The notes below the pieces were generated by a model. That model made no database searches and had not been told where the DNA came from. It saw nothing but the letters and a program-made list of their open reading frames with translations. A DNA stretch of 17,737 nucleotides from an uncultured Collinsella sp. GTDB lineage: Bacteria; Actinomycetota; Coriobacteriia; Coriobacteriales; Coriobacteriaceae. Both the position numbers and the translations under genes were made by a program. Within the stretch, counting starts at the first letter, position 1. Each line of letters begins with the position of its first letter. The stretch covers positions 1 through 17,737 of the forward strand of contig UREZ01000035.1 in the NCBI GenBank assembly GCA_900547025.1, given 5' to 3'. Shown in pieces: positions 1-7,776 of this stretch.

Positions 1-2469
1 TTTTCTGACGGTCGTGCGTTTGTGACGGGGAATCGATGCGCGCGCGGGGAGATATCCACGCCAGCATTTGAATCGCATGTTGCGGGGGCGGTATGCAAGA
101 GGGTTGCCACGCCGGCGAACCTGTTTGCGGTGCGCCAGCGCCTTCTGTTTAAAGAATGGCCTATGCGTCCGCTGTGCACGAAACGCCATATAACCGTGGG
201 CCTGCCTCGCGTGTTGGCCCTGTGGGACACTGCGCCGTTTTGGACGACGCTTTTGCGCGCGCTGGGCTTCGATGTGGAGCTCTCGAGCTTGAGCACGCGG
301 AAAATGTACGAAGACGGCTTGCCTTCGGTCACGTCTGACACGGTATGCTTCCCGGCGAAGGTCGTGCATGGACATGTACGCCAGCTCGCTCGCATGAGGG
401 TCGATCGCATCTTCATGCCCATCATCACGACGGTGCCCACCGAAAACACCGCCTCTACCAGCGAGTGGATGTGCGCCGTCGTAAAGGGATACCCCTACGT
501 GATGCGCAATTCCGATAACCCGGAGGAGCGTTTCGGCGTTCCGTTCGATACGCCGCTGTTCCACTGGTACGACGAGGGCGACCGAAACCGCCAGCTCAAG
601 GCGTGGTGCAAGGAGACCTTCGATATCGATGCCGACCTGGTTGCCAAGGCGACCGAGCAGGCGGACCGCGCGCAGGAGACGTTTGAGAACCAGCTGCAGC
701 TGCGCGGCAGGCAGGTGCTCGAGAACGTGCGCGAGGACGGCGGCTACGCGGTGGTGATCGCTTCGCGCCCGTACCACAACGACCCGCTGGTCAACCACGG
801 GCTGCCCAAGCTCTTCTCTGAGCGCGGCATCCCCGTGCTGACGCCCGATGCGGTGCCGGGGGTCTGCAACGTCGATCTTTCCAACAGCCGCATCGACATC
901 GTGAACAACTACCATGCGCGCATGCTGTCGTGCGCGGTCATCGTCGCATCGACGCCCGAGCTCGAGCTCGTGCAGATGGGCAGCTTCGGCTGCGGCCACG
1001 ATGCGTATCTCACCGACGAGATCGCGCGCATGATGGGCGAGATGGGCTCCAAGGTTCCGATGATGATCAAGCTCGATGAGAGCGACGTCGCCGGTCCCAT
1101 GGGCATTCGCGTGCGTTCGTTTATCGAGTCGGTCAACCGTCGTCGCGCGGAGGAGCGTGCCGAGGGCGCCCGGGTGCACGCGGTCCATCCGCTCGACGAC
1201 CCGTATAAGGTCAAGTACACCAAGCGCGACCGGCACGACAAGATCGCGCTGGTCCCCAACACCTCCCATGCGTTCTGCAGGCTCATGACCGCGGCGATGC
1301 GCAATCAGGGCGTGCGCGCCGAGGCCCTTGATATCGGGCGCGAGGATGCCATCCGCCTGGGCAAACGCTATGTGCACAACGACATCTGCTTCCCCGCGCA
1401 AATCGTGATCGGCGAGGCGCTCGCGGCACTCGAGAGCGGTAAGTACGACCCGCACGACGTCGCCGTGGTGACTGGCAAGTATATCGGCGACTGCCGCCTG
1501 ACGCACTACATGCCCCTGCTGCGCCGCGCGCTCGACGACGCGGGATACGACTATGTCCCGGTGCTCACCAACGACGACGTCGATGCCCACAATGCGCATC
1601 CGGGCTTCAAGCTCGGCCTTGGCCCGAGCATCCAGATCGCCTACGGTCTTCCCATGATCGATGCCCTCGAGGCCATGCTTAGGCGCATCCGTCCCTACGA
1701 GCTCGAGAAGGGCGCGGCGGACGCTGCGTTCGACCGCGCGCTCGATGAGGTTATCGAGGGCATGGAGCGCTCCGGGCTGAGAGGCCAGGCGACGGGCTTC
1801 AAACGCGCGCTTGCGATCATGGACGCCGTTCCGTACGACCGCTCGAACCCGCATCCGACCGTTCTCATCGTGGGCGAGTACCTGCTCAATTTCCATCTCG
1901 GCGCCAACCACGAGATTGAGCGCTACCTCGAGGACAACGGGCTCGAGGTCATCGAGGCGCGCATGACCGACGTGATCCGCAAGACCTATTTCTACAAGCA
2001 TGCGCAGTCGCGCGAGTTCCACGTCGACCTGTCGCTGCCCGAAAAGGCCTGGTACGCCACGGCGGACAACCTGTTCGAGCTCGCGCACGACCGTTGTGAC
2101 CGCCTGGGCGCGGCGAGCCCGCTCTACGAGCCGCCGACGCGCATGCCCGAGCTCGTGCGCGCGAGCGATAAGATCCTGCACCATACGTTCGATGCGGGCG
2201 AGGGCGTGCTGATTCCGGCGGAGATCCTCGAGCACGCCAAGCGCGGCTGCCGCAACTTCGTGATCCTGCAGCCGTTCGGGTGTCTGCCCAACCATGTCGT
2301 GGGGCGCGGGCTCATCCATGCGCTCAAGGAGCAGTATCCCACGGCGCAGTTCCTGCCGCTCGACTACGATCCCGACGTGAGCTTCGCCAACGTGGAGAAC
2401 CGTCTTCAGATGCTCATCATGAACGCCAAGGCGCAGGGGTGCGGTGAGGCGCATGGCGAGACCGCGTAA
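1..2469 (+). CDS. 2-hydroxyacyl-CoA dehydratase activase-related protein, 3' part (5' end outside window)
   Basis: The reading frame is open from base 1 and ends at TAA 2467-2469, so about 822 residues of a larger protein are visible. A GTG at 22 is in frame, but residues upstream of it (FSDGRAF) run straight into TGNRCARGE, which looks like the middle of the DUF2229 region of this family, so 22 is not a real start. Family knowledge: these proteins join N-terminal BadF/BcrA-type ASKHA ATPase domains to DUF2229 and a HgdB/D-like C-terminal part, and full-length members are about 1,400 residues. Cysteines in conserved-looking contexts are NRC (37-39), CFPAK (346), a second CFPAQ (1387), GDCRLTHY (1492) and QPFGCLPNH (2281); they may hold an iron-sulfur cluster. 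The role is probably in radical or CoA-ester dehydration or cluster handling, but the substrate is unknown. Its 3' end overlaps the TetR gene. Confidence 0.85.
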   Translation, partial: FSDGRAFVTGNRCARGEISTPAFESHVAGAVCKRVATPANLFAVRQRLLFKEWPMRPLCTKRHITVGLPRVLALWDTAPFWTTLLRALGFDVELSSLSTRKMYEDGLPSVTSDTVCFPAKVVHGHVRQLARMRVDRIFMPIITTVPTENTASTSEWMCAVVKGYPYVMRNSDNPEERFGVPFDTPLFHWYDEGDRNRQLKAWCKETFDIDADLVAKATEQADRAQETFENQLQLRGRQVLENVREDGGYAVVIASRPYHNDPLVNHGLPKLFSERGIPVLTPDAVPGVCNVDLSNSRIDIVNNYHARMLSCAVIVASTPELELVQMGSFGCGHDAYLTDEIARMMGEMGSKVPMMIKLDESDVAGPMGIRVRSFIESVNRRRAEERAEGARVHAVHPLDDPYKVKYTKRDRHDKIALVPNTSHAFCRLMTAAMRNQGVRAEALDIGREDAIRLGKRYVHNDICFPAQIVIGEALAALESGKYDPHDVAVVTGKYIGDCRLTHYMPLLRRALDDAGYDYVPVLTNDDVDAHNAHPGFKLGLGPSIQIAYGLPMIDALEAMLRRIRPYELEKGAADAAFDRALDEVIEGMERSGLRGQATGFKRALAIMDAVPYDRSNPHPTVLIVGEYLLNFHLGANHEIERYLEDNGLEVIEARMTDVIRKTYFYKHAQSREFHVDLSLPEKAWYATADNLFELAHDRCDRLGAASPLYEPPTRMPELVRASDKILHHTFDAGEGVLIPAEILEHAKRGCRNFVILQPFGCLPNHVVGRGLIHALKEQYPTAQFLPLDYDPDVSFANVENRLQMLIMNAKAQGCGEAHGETA

Positions 2470-3142
2470 GGACGCCGATGCGCCCGATGCACGCACCCGT
2501 ATCATCGAGGCGTTTTGGGAGCTCATCGAGAACAACAGCATCTTCGAGCTGTCGGTTGGCGAGGTGACCCGCGCCGCCCAGTGCAATCGCGGAACGTTTT
2601 ACTACTATTTTCACGATTTCGATGAACTCGTCGCCATCGCCATAGCCCAGCTGCTGCAGGATAACGAGCTCATCACCGATGCCCTCTGGCATTTTTCGAG
2701 CGAGGGCGACCTTTCGGCGTTCGACCGGCGCGACGTCCGCTGCCTGCTGCGGCGCATCGTCATCACCATGAGGGCGGGTGCCGCCGAGCAGGTCGTGCAG
2801 GGCATCCATACGATCATCATCGACCGCGTGAGAGAGATCGTCCACCCCGACGGAGAAGAGCTCAAGGCAGATTCGAGCTTTGCGGTGGGCTTTCTGGTCT
2901 CGGGCATCATGGGCTTTGTGATGGCGGTCGGCTTTGCCCGGGAGGGCGGCGAGGAGATAGACCTCGAGCAGCCGGGGGACAGCGCGTGCGCGTACCTGAG
3001 GGCGGTCGCCATGCAGACGGTGGAAACGGTCGCGCAAGTCGAGGGCGTCGATACATCCGAGCTGCTCGAACGCGTCTCCAAGGAGGCCGATGCCTATCGC
3101 GCATCGCGTGCGACGAGTCCCGACGTGGTGAAAGACGCCTAG
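2453..3142 (+). CDS. TetR/AcrR-family transcriptional regulator
   Basis: The protein is about 229 residues. The N-terminal 60 residues have the classic TetR DNA-binding fold, with a helix-turn-helix at LSVGEVTRAAQCNRGTFYYYF and the signature tyrosine-rich recognition end followed by DFDELVAIA. The C-terminal two thirds is divergent, as expected for the ligand-binding and dimer part; it contains a hydrophobic stretch near residues 140-160 (VGFLVSGIMGFVMAVGF). I chose ATG 2453 because MARPRK is a typical TetR N-terminus. A GTG at 2444 with AGGGG four bases upstream is a real alternative and adds three residues. The start lies inside the dehydratase-activase gene (overlap of 17 or 26 bases), which implies translational coupling and suggests that it controls that operon. 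The ligand is not recognisable. Confidence 0.88.
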   Translation: MARPRKDADAPDARTRIIEAFWELIENNSIFELSVGEVTRAAQCNRGTFYYYFHDFDELVAIAIAQLLQDNELITDALWHFSSEGDLSAFDRRDVRCLLRRIVITMRAGAAEQVVQGIHTIIIDRVREIVHPDGEELKADSSFAVGFLVSGIMGFVMAVGFAREGGEEIDLEQPGDSACAYLRAVAMQTVETVAQVEGVDTSELLERVSKEADAYRASRATSPDVVKDA

Positions 3143-3188
3143 GGTTTCTCTTGCGGGGCGCCTGTCGCGCATCGCGCGGTGAGTCCCG
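3097..3188 (+). repeat. Imperfect direct repeat across the tetR stop codon
   Basis: The 12-mer TCGCGCATCGCG occurs at 3097-3108 inside the tetR 3' end and again at 3165-3176 after the stop. Each copy is followed within 4-6 bases by GAGTCCCG (3115-3122 and 3181-3188). The two copies therefore look like a local duplication of about 25 bases with small internal changes. The second copy gains CGCGATGCG at 3187-3195, which can pair perfectly with CGCATCGCG at 3168-3176 (9 bp). There is no T-run after this hairpin, so it is not a standard terminator. Confidence 0.5.
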
Positions 3189-3274
3189 CGATGCGGTCAT
3201 AACCTGCATTCATGTGAGCCGGGTTTATAGATATTCCTCCAGCTGTTAACATAGACAACCTGTGGGTAAAGAGA

Positions 3275-3304
3275 CAAAAGCGCCGCCGACGGGCGGGCGT
3301 TTTG
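3275..3304 (+). promoter_or_regulatory. Hairpin in the clpC leader
   Basis: The sequence folds as CAAAA-(g)-CGCC-GCC, loop GACG, then GGC-GG-(g)-CG-TTTTG, giving about 12 pairs with one bulged G on each side. It lies 30 bases upstream of the clpC ATG. The A-run in the 5' arm and T-run in the 3' arm resemble an intrinsic terminator between tetR and clpC, possibly an attenuator. The T-run is short and is consumed by the stem, so termination is uncertain. I see no CIRCE, CtsR heptad or HspR-type repeat in 3143-3334. Confidence 0.4.
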
Positions 3305-3334
3305 ATTTCGATGAACTCATGTAAGGAAACGAGC

Positions 3335-5977
3335 ATGTTAGATAGATTTACCGATCGAGCGCGCAAGGTCATGTCGATGGCCAAACAGGAGGCGCTCGAT
3401 CTGCACTCAAATAAGGTGGGCACCGAGCACCTGCTGCTCGCACTCGCCAAGGAGGACGAGGGCATCGCTGCCGAGGCGCTGCGCTCGCTTGATATCTCCT
3501 ACGACGACATCATGGACACCCTCAAGGAGGTCCAGACCACGGTTCCCGAGCCCAGCGAGGAGACCGAGGCTGCCAAGCTTGCCTTTACGCCGCTCGTCAT
3601 CAGCGTGATGGAGCGCTCCTTCCGCGTGGCACGTGAGAACAACCAGACCTACGTGTCGACCGAGCACTTGCTGATTGGCATCGTCGAAGAGGGTAACGGC
3701 ATGGCCATGGACATCCTCATGCGCCTGGGTGTGTCGTCCGCCTCCATCAAAAAGGCTATCGAGAAACTTACCGCCAAGGACCAGGACAAGAAGCGTCCGC
3801 TCGCCGGCGCCGGTGCCGGGCGTCCCGGTGCGGGCCTGCCGTTCTTTAGCGGCTCGGACGCGTCGCAGCAAAAGGGGAGCGGCACCGATACGCTCAAGCA
3901 GTTCGCCACCAACCTCACGCAAAAGGCGCGCGATGGCGAGCTCGACCCTGTAATTGGTCGCGAAAAGGAAGTCCAGCGTATGATGGAAATTCTTTCGCGC
4001 CGCACCAAGAACAACCCGCTCATTCTGGGCGACCCCGGCGTGGGCAAGACGGCCATCGTCGAGGGCCTGGCTCAGCAGATTGCAGCCGGCAACGTGCCCG
4101 AGAACCTCATGAACCAGAATATCTGGACGCTCGACCTGCCGGGTCTTGTCGCGGGCGCCAAGTATCGCGGTGAGTTTGAGGAGCGCCTCAAGAACGTGAT
4201 CCAGGAGGCCACCGAGGCTGACGACGTCATCCTGTTTATTGACGAGATGCACACCATCATCGGTGCCGGCTCTGCCGAGGGCTCCATCGACGCGAGCTCC
4301 ATGCTCAAGCCCGTGCTCGCACGCGGTGCTTTCCAGATCATCGGTGCCACCACGGCCGAGGAGTTCCGCAAGTACCTCACCAAGGACCCGGCCTTCGAGC
4401 GTCGCTTCCAGACCATCGATGTCGAGGAGCCGAGCGTCGAGGACACGGTCAAGATCCTGACCGCGCTCAAGCCGCGCTACGAGGAGCACCACCATGTGCG
4501 CTATACGCAGGGTGCTATCGAGGCCGCCGCGAACCTCTCCAACCGCTACATCCAGGATCGCTTCCTGCCCGATAAGGCCATCGACCTCATTGACGAGGCC
4601 GGCGCCCGCGCCCGCATCGCCGCCAACCGCGCGCCCGAGCCGGTGCGCGAGGCCGAGCATCGCATAGAGGAGCTCAAGGCCGCCGCGCAGGAGGCCACCG
4701 AGAGCGACGACATGAACAAGGCCGCCGAGATCACCGAGCAGCAGAAGGCCGCCGAGATTGAGCTCGCCGAGGCCAAGGCCGCCTGGACCGCCGAGCTCGA
4801 CGCCAGCCCGCTCACCATCGACGTCGCCCAGATTGCCGACATCGTGTCCGTGACCTCTGGCGTGCCGGTTTCCTCGCTCACCGAGAGCGAGAGCCGGCGC
4901 CTGCTGCAGACCGAAAGCGTGCTCAAGACCCGCATCATCGGCCAGGACGAGGCTGTCGAGGCCGTCGCCAAGGCCGTGCGCCGCAGCCGCTCGCCGCTCA
5001 AGGATCCGCGTCGCCCCGGCGGCAGCTTTATCTTCCTGGGTCCCACCGGCACGGGCAAGACCGAGCTCGCCAAGACGCTCGCCGAGTACCTCTTTGGCAG
5101 CAAGGACGCGCTCATCAGCTTCGACATGTCCGAGTTCGGTAGCGAGTTTGAGGTCTCCAAGCTCATCGGTAGCCCTCCGGGTTACGTGGGCCACGACGAG
5201 GGCGGTCAGCTTACCAAGGCCGTTCGTCGTCACCCGTACTCGGTCGTGCTGTTCGACGAGATCGAGAAGGCGCACCCCGACATCTTCAACATTTTGTTGC
5301 AGGTGCTGGAGGAGGGTCGCCTGACTGATAGCCAGGGCAAGACGGTCGACTTCCGCAATACCGTGATTATCATGACGTCAAACGTGGGCGCCCGCGAGAT
5401 CGCGCAGGATGCGAGCGTTGGCTTTGGCACCACCGGCGAGCAGGGCCTCACCTCGAGTGAGATCCGCGGCCGCGCGATGGGCGAGCTCAAGCGCCTGTTC
5501 CGCCCCGAGCTGCTCAACCGTATCGACGACATCGTGGTGTTCCAGAAGCTTTCGGGCGAGAACCTGACCAAGATTGCGCACCTGCTGGTGGACGATCTGC
5601 GCCAGCGCCTGATCGCAAACGGCATGAACATCAAGCTTACCGATGCGGCCTACGACAAGATTGTGGCGGAGGGTACCGACCTCACCAACGGCGCGCGTCC
5701 GCTGCGTCGTGCCATCCAAAAGCTCATCGAGGATCCGCTGTCCGAGGAACTGCTGGCTGGCGAGTGGGGCGAGGGCGATACCGTCCTGTGCGACGTGGCC
5801 GATGGCAAGTTTGTCTTTAGCCGCGGCACGGGCGAGATCCCGGCACCGCGTCCGGCGGGCACGCTTGGTGGCGATACCGCCCCGGCGGTACCGCACACCG
5901 GCAACGCCGCGCCCGTGAGCGGCGGCGTGACCTCGGGCCCCGGCGGCATGATGCAAGCCGGTTCCGGCGCGCTGTAG
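3335..5977 (+). CDS. clpC: ATP-dependent Clp protease ATP-binding subunit ClpC
   Basis: This is an 880-residue Hsp100 unfoldase that feeds substrates to ClpP in the cytoplasm. Domains in order: an N-terminal double Clp_N repeat (about 1-150), a Gly/Pro-rich linker, AAA1 with Walker A GDPGVGKT (232-239) and Walker B LFIDEMH (300-306), an Ala/Glu-rich coiled-coil middle domain (roughly 410-490), and AAA2 with Walker A GPTGTGKT (569-576) and Walker B VLFDEIEKAHPD. VGF at 695-697 is the expected ClpP-docking tripeptide. The last 45 residues form a low-complexity Gly/Ala/Pro/Thr tail. ATG 3335 is preferred over the upstream TTG 3302 because TAAGGA sits 7 bases before it and MLDRFTDRARKVM is the standard ClpC N-terminus. 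No ctsR, mcsA or mcsB lies beside it; a TetR gene precedes it. ClpB is excluded by the short middle domain and the VGF loop. Confidence 0.97.
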   Translation: MLDRFTDRARKVMSMAKQEALDLHSNKVGTEHLLLALAKEDEGIAAEALRSLDISYDDIMDTLKEVQTTVPEPSEETEAAKLAFTPLVISVMERSFRVARENNQTYVSTEHLLIGIVEEGNGMAMDILMRLGVSSASIKKAIEKLTAKDQDKKRPLAGAGAGRPGAGLPFFSGSDASQQKGSGTDTLKQFATNLTQKARDGELDPVIGREKEVQRMMEILSRRTKNNPLILGDPGVGKTAIVEGLAQQIAAGNVPENLMNQNIWTLDLPGLVAGAKYRGEFEERLKNVIQEATEADDVILFIDEMHTIIGAGSAEGSIDASSMLKPVLARGAFQIIGATTAEEFRKYLTKDPAFERRFQTIDVEEPSVEDTVKILTALKPRYEEHHHVRYTQGAIEAAANLSNRYIQDRFLPDKAIDLIDEAGARARIAANRAPEPVREAEHRIEELKAAAQEATESDDMNKAAEITEQQKAAEIELAEAKAAWTAELDASPLTIDVAQIADIVSVTSGVPVSSLTESESRRLLQTESVLKTRIIGQDEAVEAVAKAVRRSRSPLKDPRRPGGSFIFLGPTGTGKTELAKTLAEYLFGSKDALISFDMSEFGSEFEVSKLIGSPPGYVGHDEGGQLTKAVRRHPYSVVLFDEIEKAHPDIFNILLQVLEEGRLTDSQGKTVDFRNTVIIMTSNVGAREIAQDASVGFGTTGEQGLTSSEIRGRAMGELKRLFRPELLNRIDDIVVFQKLSGENLTKIAHLLVDDLRQRLIANGMNIKLTDAAYDKIVAEGTDLTNGARPLRRAIQKLIEDPLSEELLAGEWGEGDTVLCDVADGKFVFSRGTGEIPAPRPAGTLGGDTAPAVPHTGNAAPVSGGVTSGPGGMMQAGSGAL

Positions 5978-6002
5978 GGCGTGGCGACAATTTGATACGC
6001 GC

Positions 6003-6038
6003 AATCGAGGCGCTCCGGAAAGGGCGCCTCGATTTGTA
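6003..6038 (+). terminator. Intrinsic terminator after clpC
   Basis: AATCGAGGCGC (6003-6013) pairs perfectly with GCGCCTCGATT (6024-6034) around a 10-base loop, 25 bases after the clpC stop. The T-rich tail is short (TTTGT), so strength is moderate. Confidence 0.75.
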
Positions 6039-6054
6039 GAGCTGCGGAAGTTGT

Positions 6055-6074
6055 GACCGTTACGCTATACGGTC
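6055..6074. promoter_or_regulatory. Small inverted repeat upstream of pepD, possible operator
   Basis: GACCGT and ACGGTC form 6-base arms around TACGCTAT, about 120 bases before the pepD start. It could be a regulator site. It is short enough to arise by chance, and no partner regulator is adjacent. Confidence 0.2.
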
Positions 6075-6118
6075 CACCGTTAGCCGATGATGCGAGGGCG
6101 CTCGGCGTTTTCGACTGG

Positions 6119-6147
6119 TTTATGCACGCAAAGTCTGGGAATATACA
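6119..6147 (+). promoter_or_regulatory. Possible pepD promoter
   Basis: TATACA (6142-6147) is a fair -10 box with a weak TTTATG -35-like hexamer 17 bases upstream (6119-6124). It sits after the clpC terminator and 45 bases before the pepD ATG, where a promoter is expected. The -35 matches the consensus only at three positions. Confidence 0.3.
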
Positions 6148-6191
6148 AGTCGCATGTCTTACTGTCTAACCAGTTGCGCCAAGGAGGCACC

Positions 6192-7649
6192 ATGGACTAC
6201 AAGATTACCGGCTACGAGCCCGCCCAGCTGTTCCATTTCTTTGAGGAGGTCAGCGCGATCCCCCGTGGGTCTGGCAACGAGAAGGGCATCAGCGATTTCC
6301 TGGTTGCGTTTGCCAAGGAGCGCGGTCTCGATGTGTACCAGGACGAGGTCTACAACGTCATCATTCGCAAGCCCGCATCTGCCGGCGCCGAGAATGCCCC
6401 GACCGTGATGCTACAGGGCCACATCGATATGGTGTGCGACAAGTTGGGCTCCGTTGAGCACGACTTTACGACCGATGGTATCGACCTGGTCGTCAAGGAC
6501 GGCGTCCTCACCGCCAACGGCACCACCCTGGGCGCCGACAACGGTATCGCCGTCGCTCTGATGCTCACTGTTCTCGATGACGATTCGATCGTTCACCCTG
6601 CCCTCGAGTGCGTATTCACCACCGACGAGGAGACTGGCTTGGTCGGCGCCGAGACGCTCGACAAGTCCCAGATTAGCGCCCGCACCATGATCAACCTCGA
6701 TTCCGAGGAGGAGGGCGTTGCCACCGTCAGCTGCGCCGGCGGCGTCGTCGTTACCTACACCTGCCCGATCGCGCGCGAGCACAAGACCGGTAGCACCCTC
6801 ACGCTCGACATCTCCGGCCTGCTGGGCGGTCACTCCGGCAGCGATATCCACCTGGAGCGCGGCAACGGCAACCTCATCATGGCCCGCATCATCGACCGCC
6901 TGATGGTTGCCGGCGAGCCCGCCATCGTCAGCTTTAACGGCGGCACCAAGGACAACGCCATCAACCGTGAGTGCAAGGCTGTTCTGGTCTACGCCGACCA
7001 CGCTGCCGCCGAGGCTGCGGCCGAGATCGCCCGTGGCATCATCGCTGACGTCACTGCCGAGCTCGAGGTCTTCGACCCCGGCTTTACCTGCACCGTCGAG
7101 ATTGCCGACGACGCCGAGGTCGAGGCCATGGACCAGAAGTCCGCGCTTGCCCTCATCCGCGCCCTGCGTCTTGCCCCTAACGGCGTGATTCGCCGCAACG
7201 TCGCTACCGACGGCTCCGTCGAGGTCTCCTCCAACATCGGTGTGGTTGCCACTTCTGACGACGAGGTCAAGATCATGCTGTCCCCGCGCTCTTCGATCAC
7301 CTCGCTGCAGAACGAGTTCAAGGATCGCCTGCAGACGCTGGCCGATGTCCTGGGCTTCGACGCCAAGTTCGAGTTCGAGTATCCCGGCTGGAGCTATGCC
7401 GAGCATTCGCCGGTCCGCGACGTCTTTGTCGAGAGCTATCGCGAGCTCTTTGGCTCCGAGCTGCGCATCGAGTCCATTCACGCCGGCCTTGAGTGCGGCC
7501 TGTTTGCCGAGGCCCTGCACGGCCTGGACGCCATCGCCGTGGGCCCGACGCTCTCCGATGTCCACACCCCGGACGAGAGCATGGAGCTCGCTTCTGCCGA
7601 GCGCTTCTACGAGCTGCTCATCGACGTCCTCAAGCGCCTTGCCGCGTAA
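6192..7649 (+). CDS. pepD: Aminoacyl-histidine dipeptidase (M20C family, PepD)
   Basis: The 485-residue cytosolic zinc peptidase has the same length as typical PepD (carnosinase-like, beta-Ala-His and broad Xaa-His dipeptides). The M20 metal and catalytic residues are visible: H77-x-D79 in GHIDMV, D116 in LGADNG, the general-base pair E146-E147 in TTDEETG, D170 in NLDSEEEG, and H458 in LSDVHTPDE. The lid domain lies between about residues 185 and 390. The start is ATG 6192 with AAGGAGG at 6181-6187; the frame is open further upstream, but without PepD-like sequence. It appears to be a single-gene unit, with a terminator upstream of it after clpC and a strong one after it. In an amino-acid-fermenting gut anaerobe it would release amino acids from imported peptides (inference). 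Confidence 0.95.
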   Translation: MDYKITGYEPAQLFHFFEEVSAIPRGSGNEKGISDFLVAFAKERGLDVYQDEVYNVIIRKPASAGAENAPTVMLQGHIDMVCDKLGSVEHDFTTDGIDLVVKDGVLTANGTTLGADNGIAVALMLTVLDDDSIVHPALECVFTTDEETGLVGAETLDKSQISARTMINLDSEEEGVATVSCAGGVVVTYTCPIAREHKTGSTLTLDISGLLGGHSGSDIHLERGNGNLIMARIIDRLMVAGEPAIVSFNGGTKDNAINRECKAVLVYADHAAAEAAAEIARGIIADVTAELEVFDPGFTCTVEIADDAEVEAMDQKSALALIRALRLAPNGVIRRNVATDGSVEVSSNIGVVATSDDEVKIMLSPRSSITSLQNEFKDRLQTLADVLGFDAKFEFEYPGWSYAEHSPVRDVFVESYRELFGSELRIESIHAGLECGLFAEALHGLDAIAVGPTLSDVHTPDESMELASAERFYELLIDVLKRLAA

Positions 7650-7704
7650 AGGTTGCGCTAGCAGCAGTCCGAGTCACGTGCTAGCGGATTGCAAATGACA
7701 TTAC

Positions 7705-7753
7705 GAGAGGGGGCATCCGAGCTTTTGCGACGGGTGCCCCCTCTCTTTTGTTT
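7705..7753 (+). terminator. Strong intrinsic terminator after pepD
   Basis: A 15-bp stem is formed by 7705-7719 and 7731-7745 (GAGAGGGGGCATCCG with CGGGTGCCCCCTCTC, one G-U pair), with an 11-base loop and TTTTGTTT after it. The complementary strand has no T-run after the hairpin, so it serves pepD only, not the convergent hipA. Confidence 0.93.
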
Positions 7754-7776
7754 GATAATTGCGAAATTACAGCCAC

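Noticed and set aside
3407..5275. Long open frame (622 codons) on the minus strand opposite clpC
   Set aside because: It mirrors clpC codon structure in a high-GC gene, has a Leu/Gly/Ala/Val/Asp-biased composition and no recognisable domain.
6411..7565. 384-codon minus-strand frame opposite pepD
   Set aside because: Antisense shadow of a GC3-rich gene with repetitive Gly/Asp/Val/Leu composition and no ribosome site or domain.
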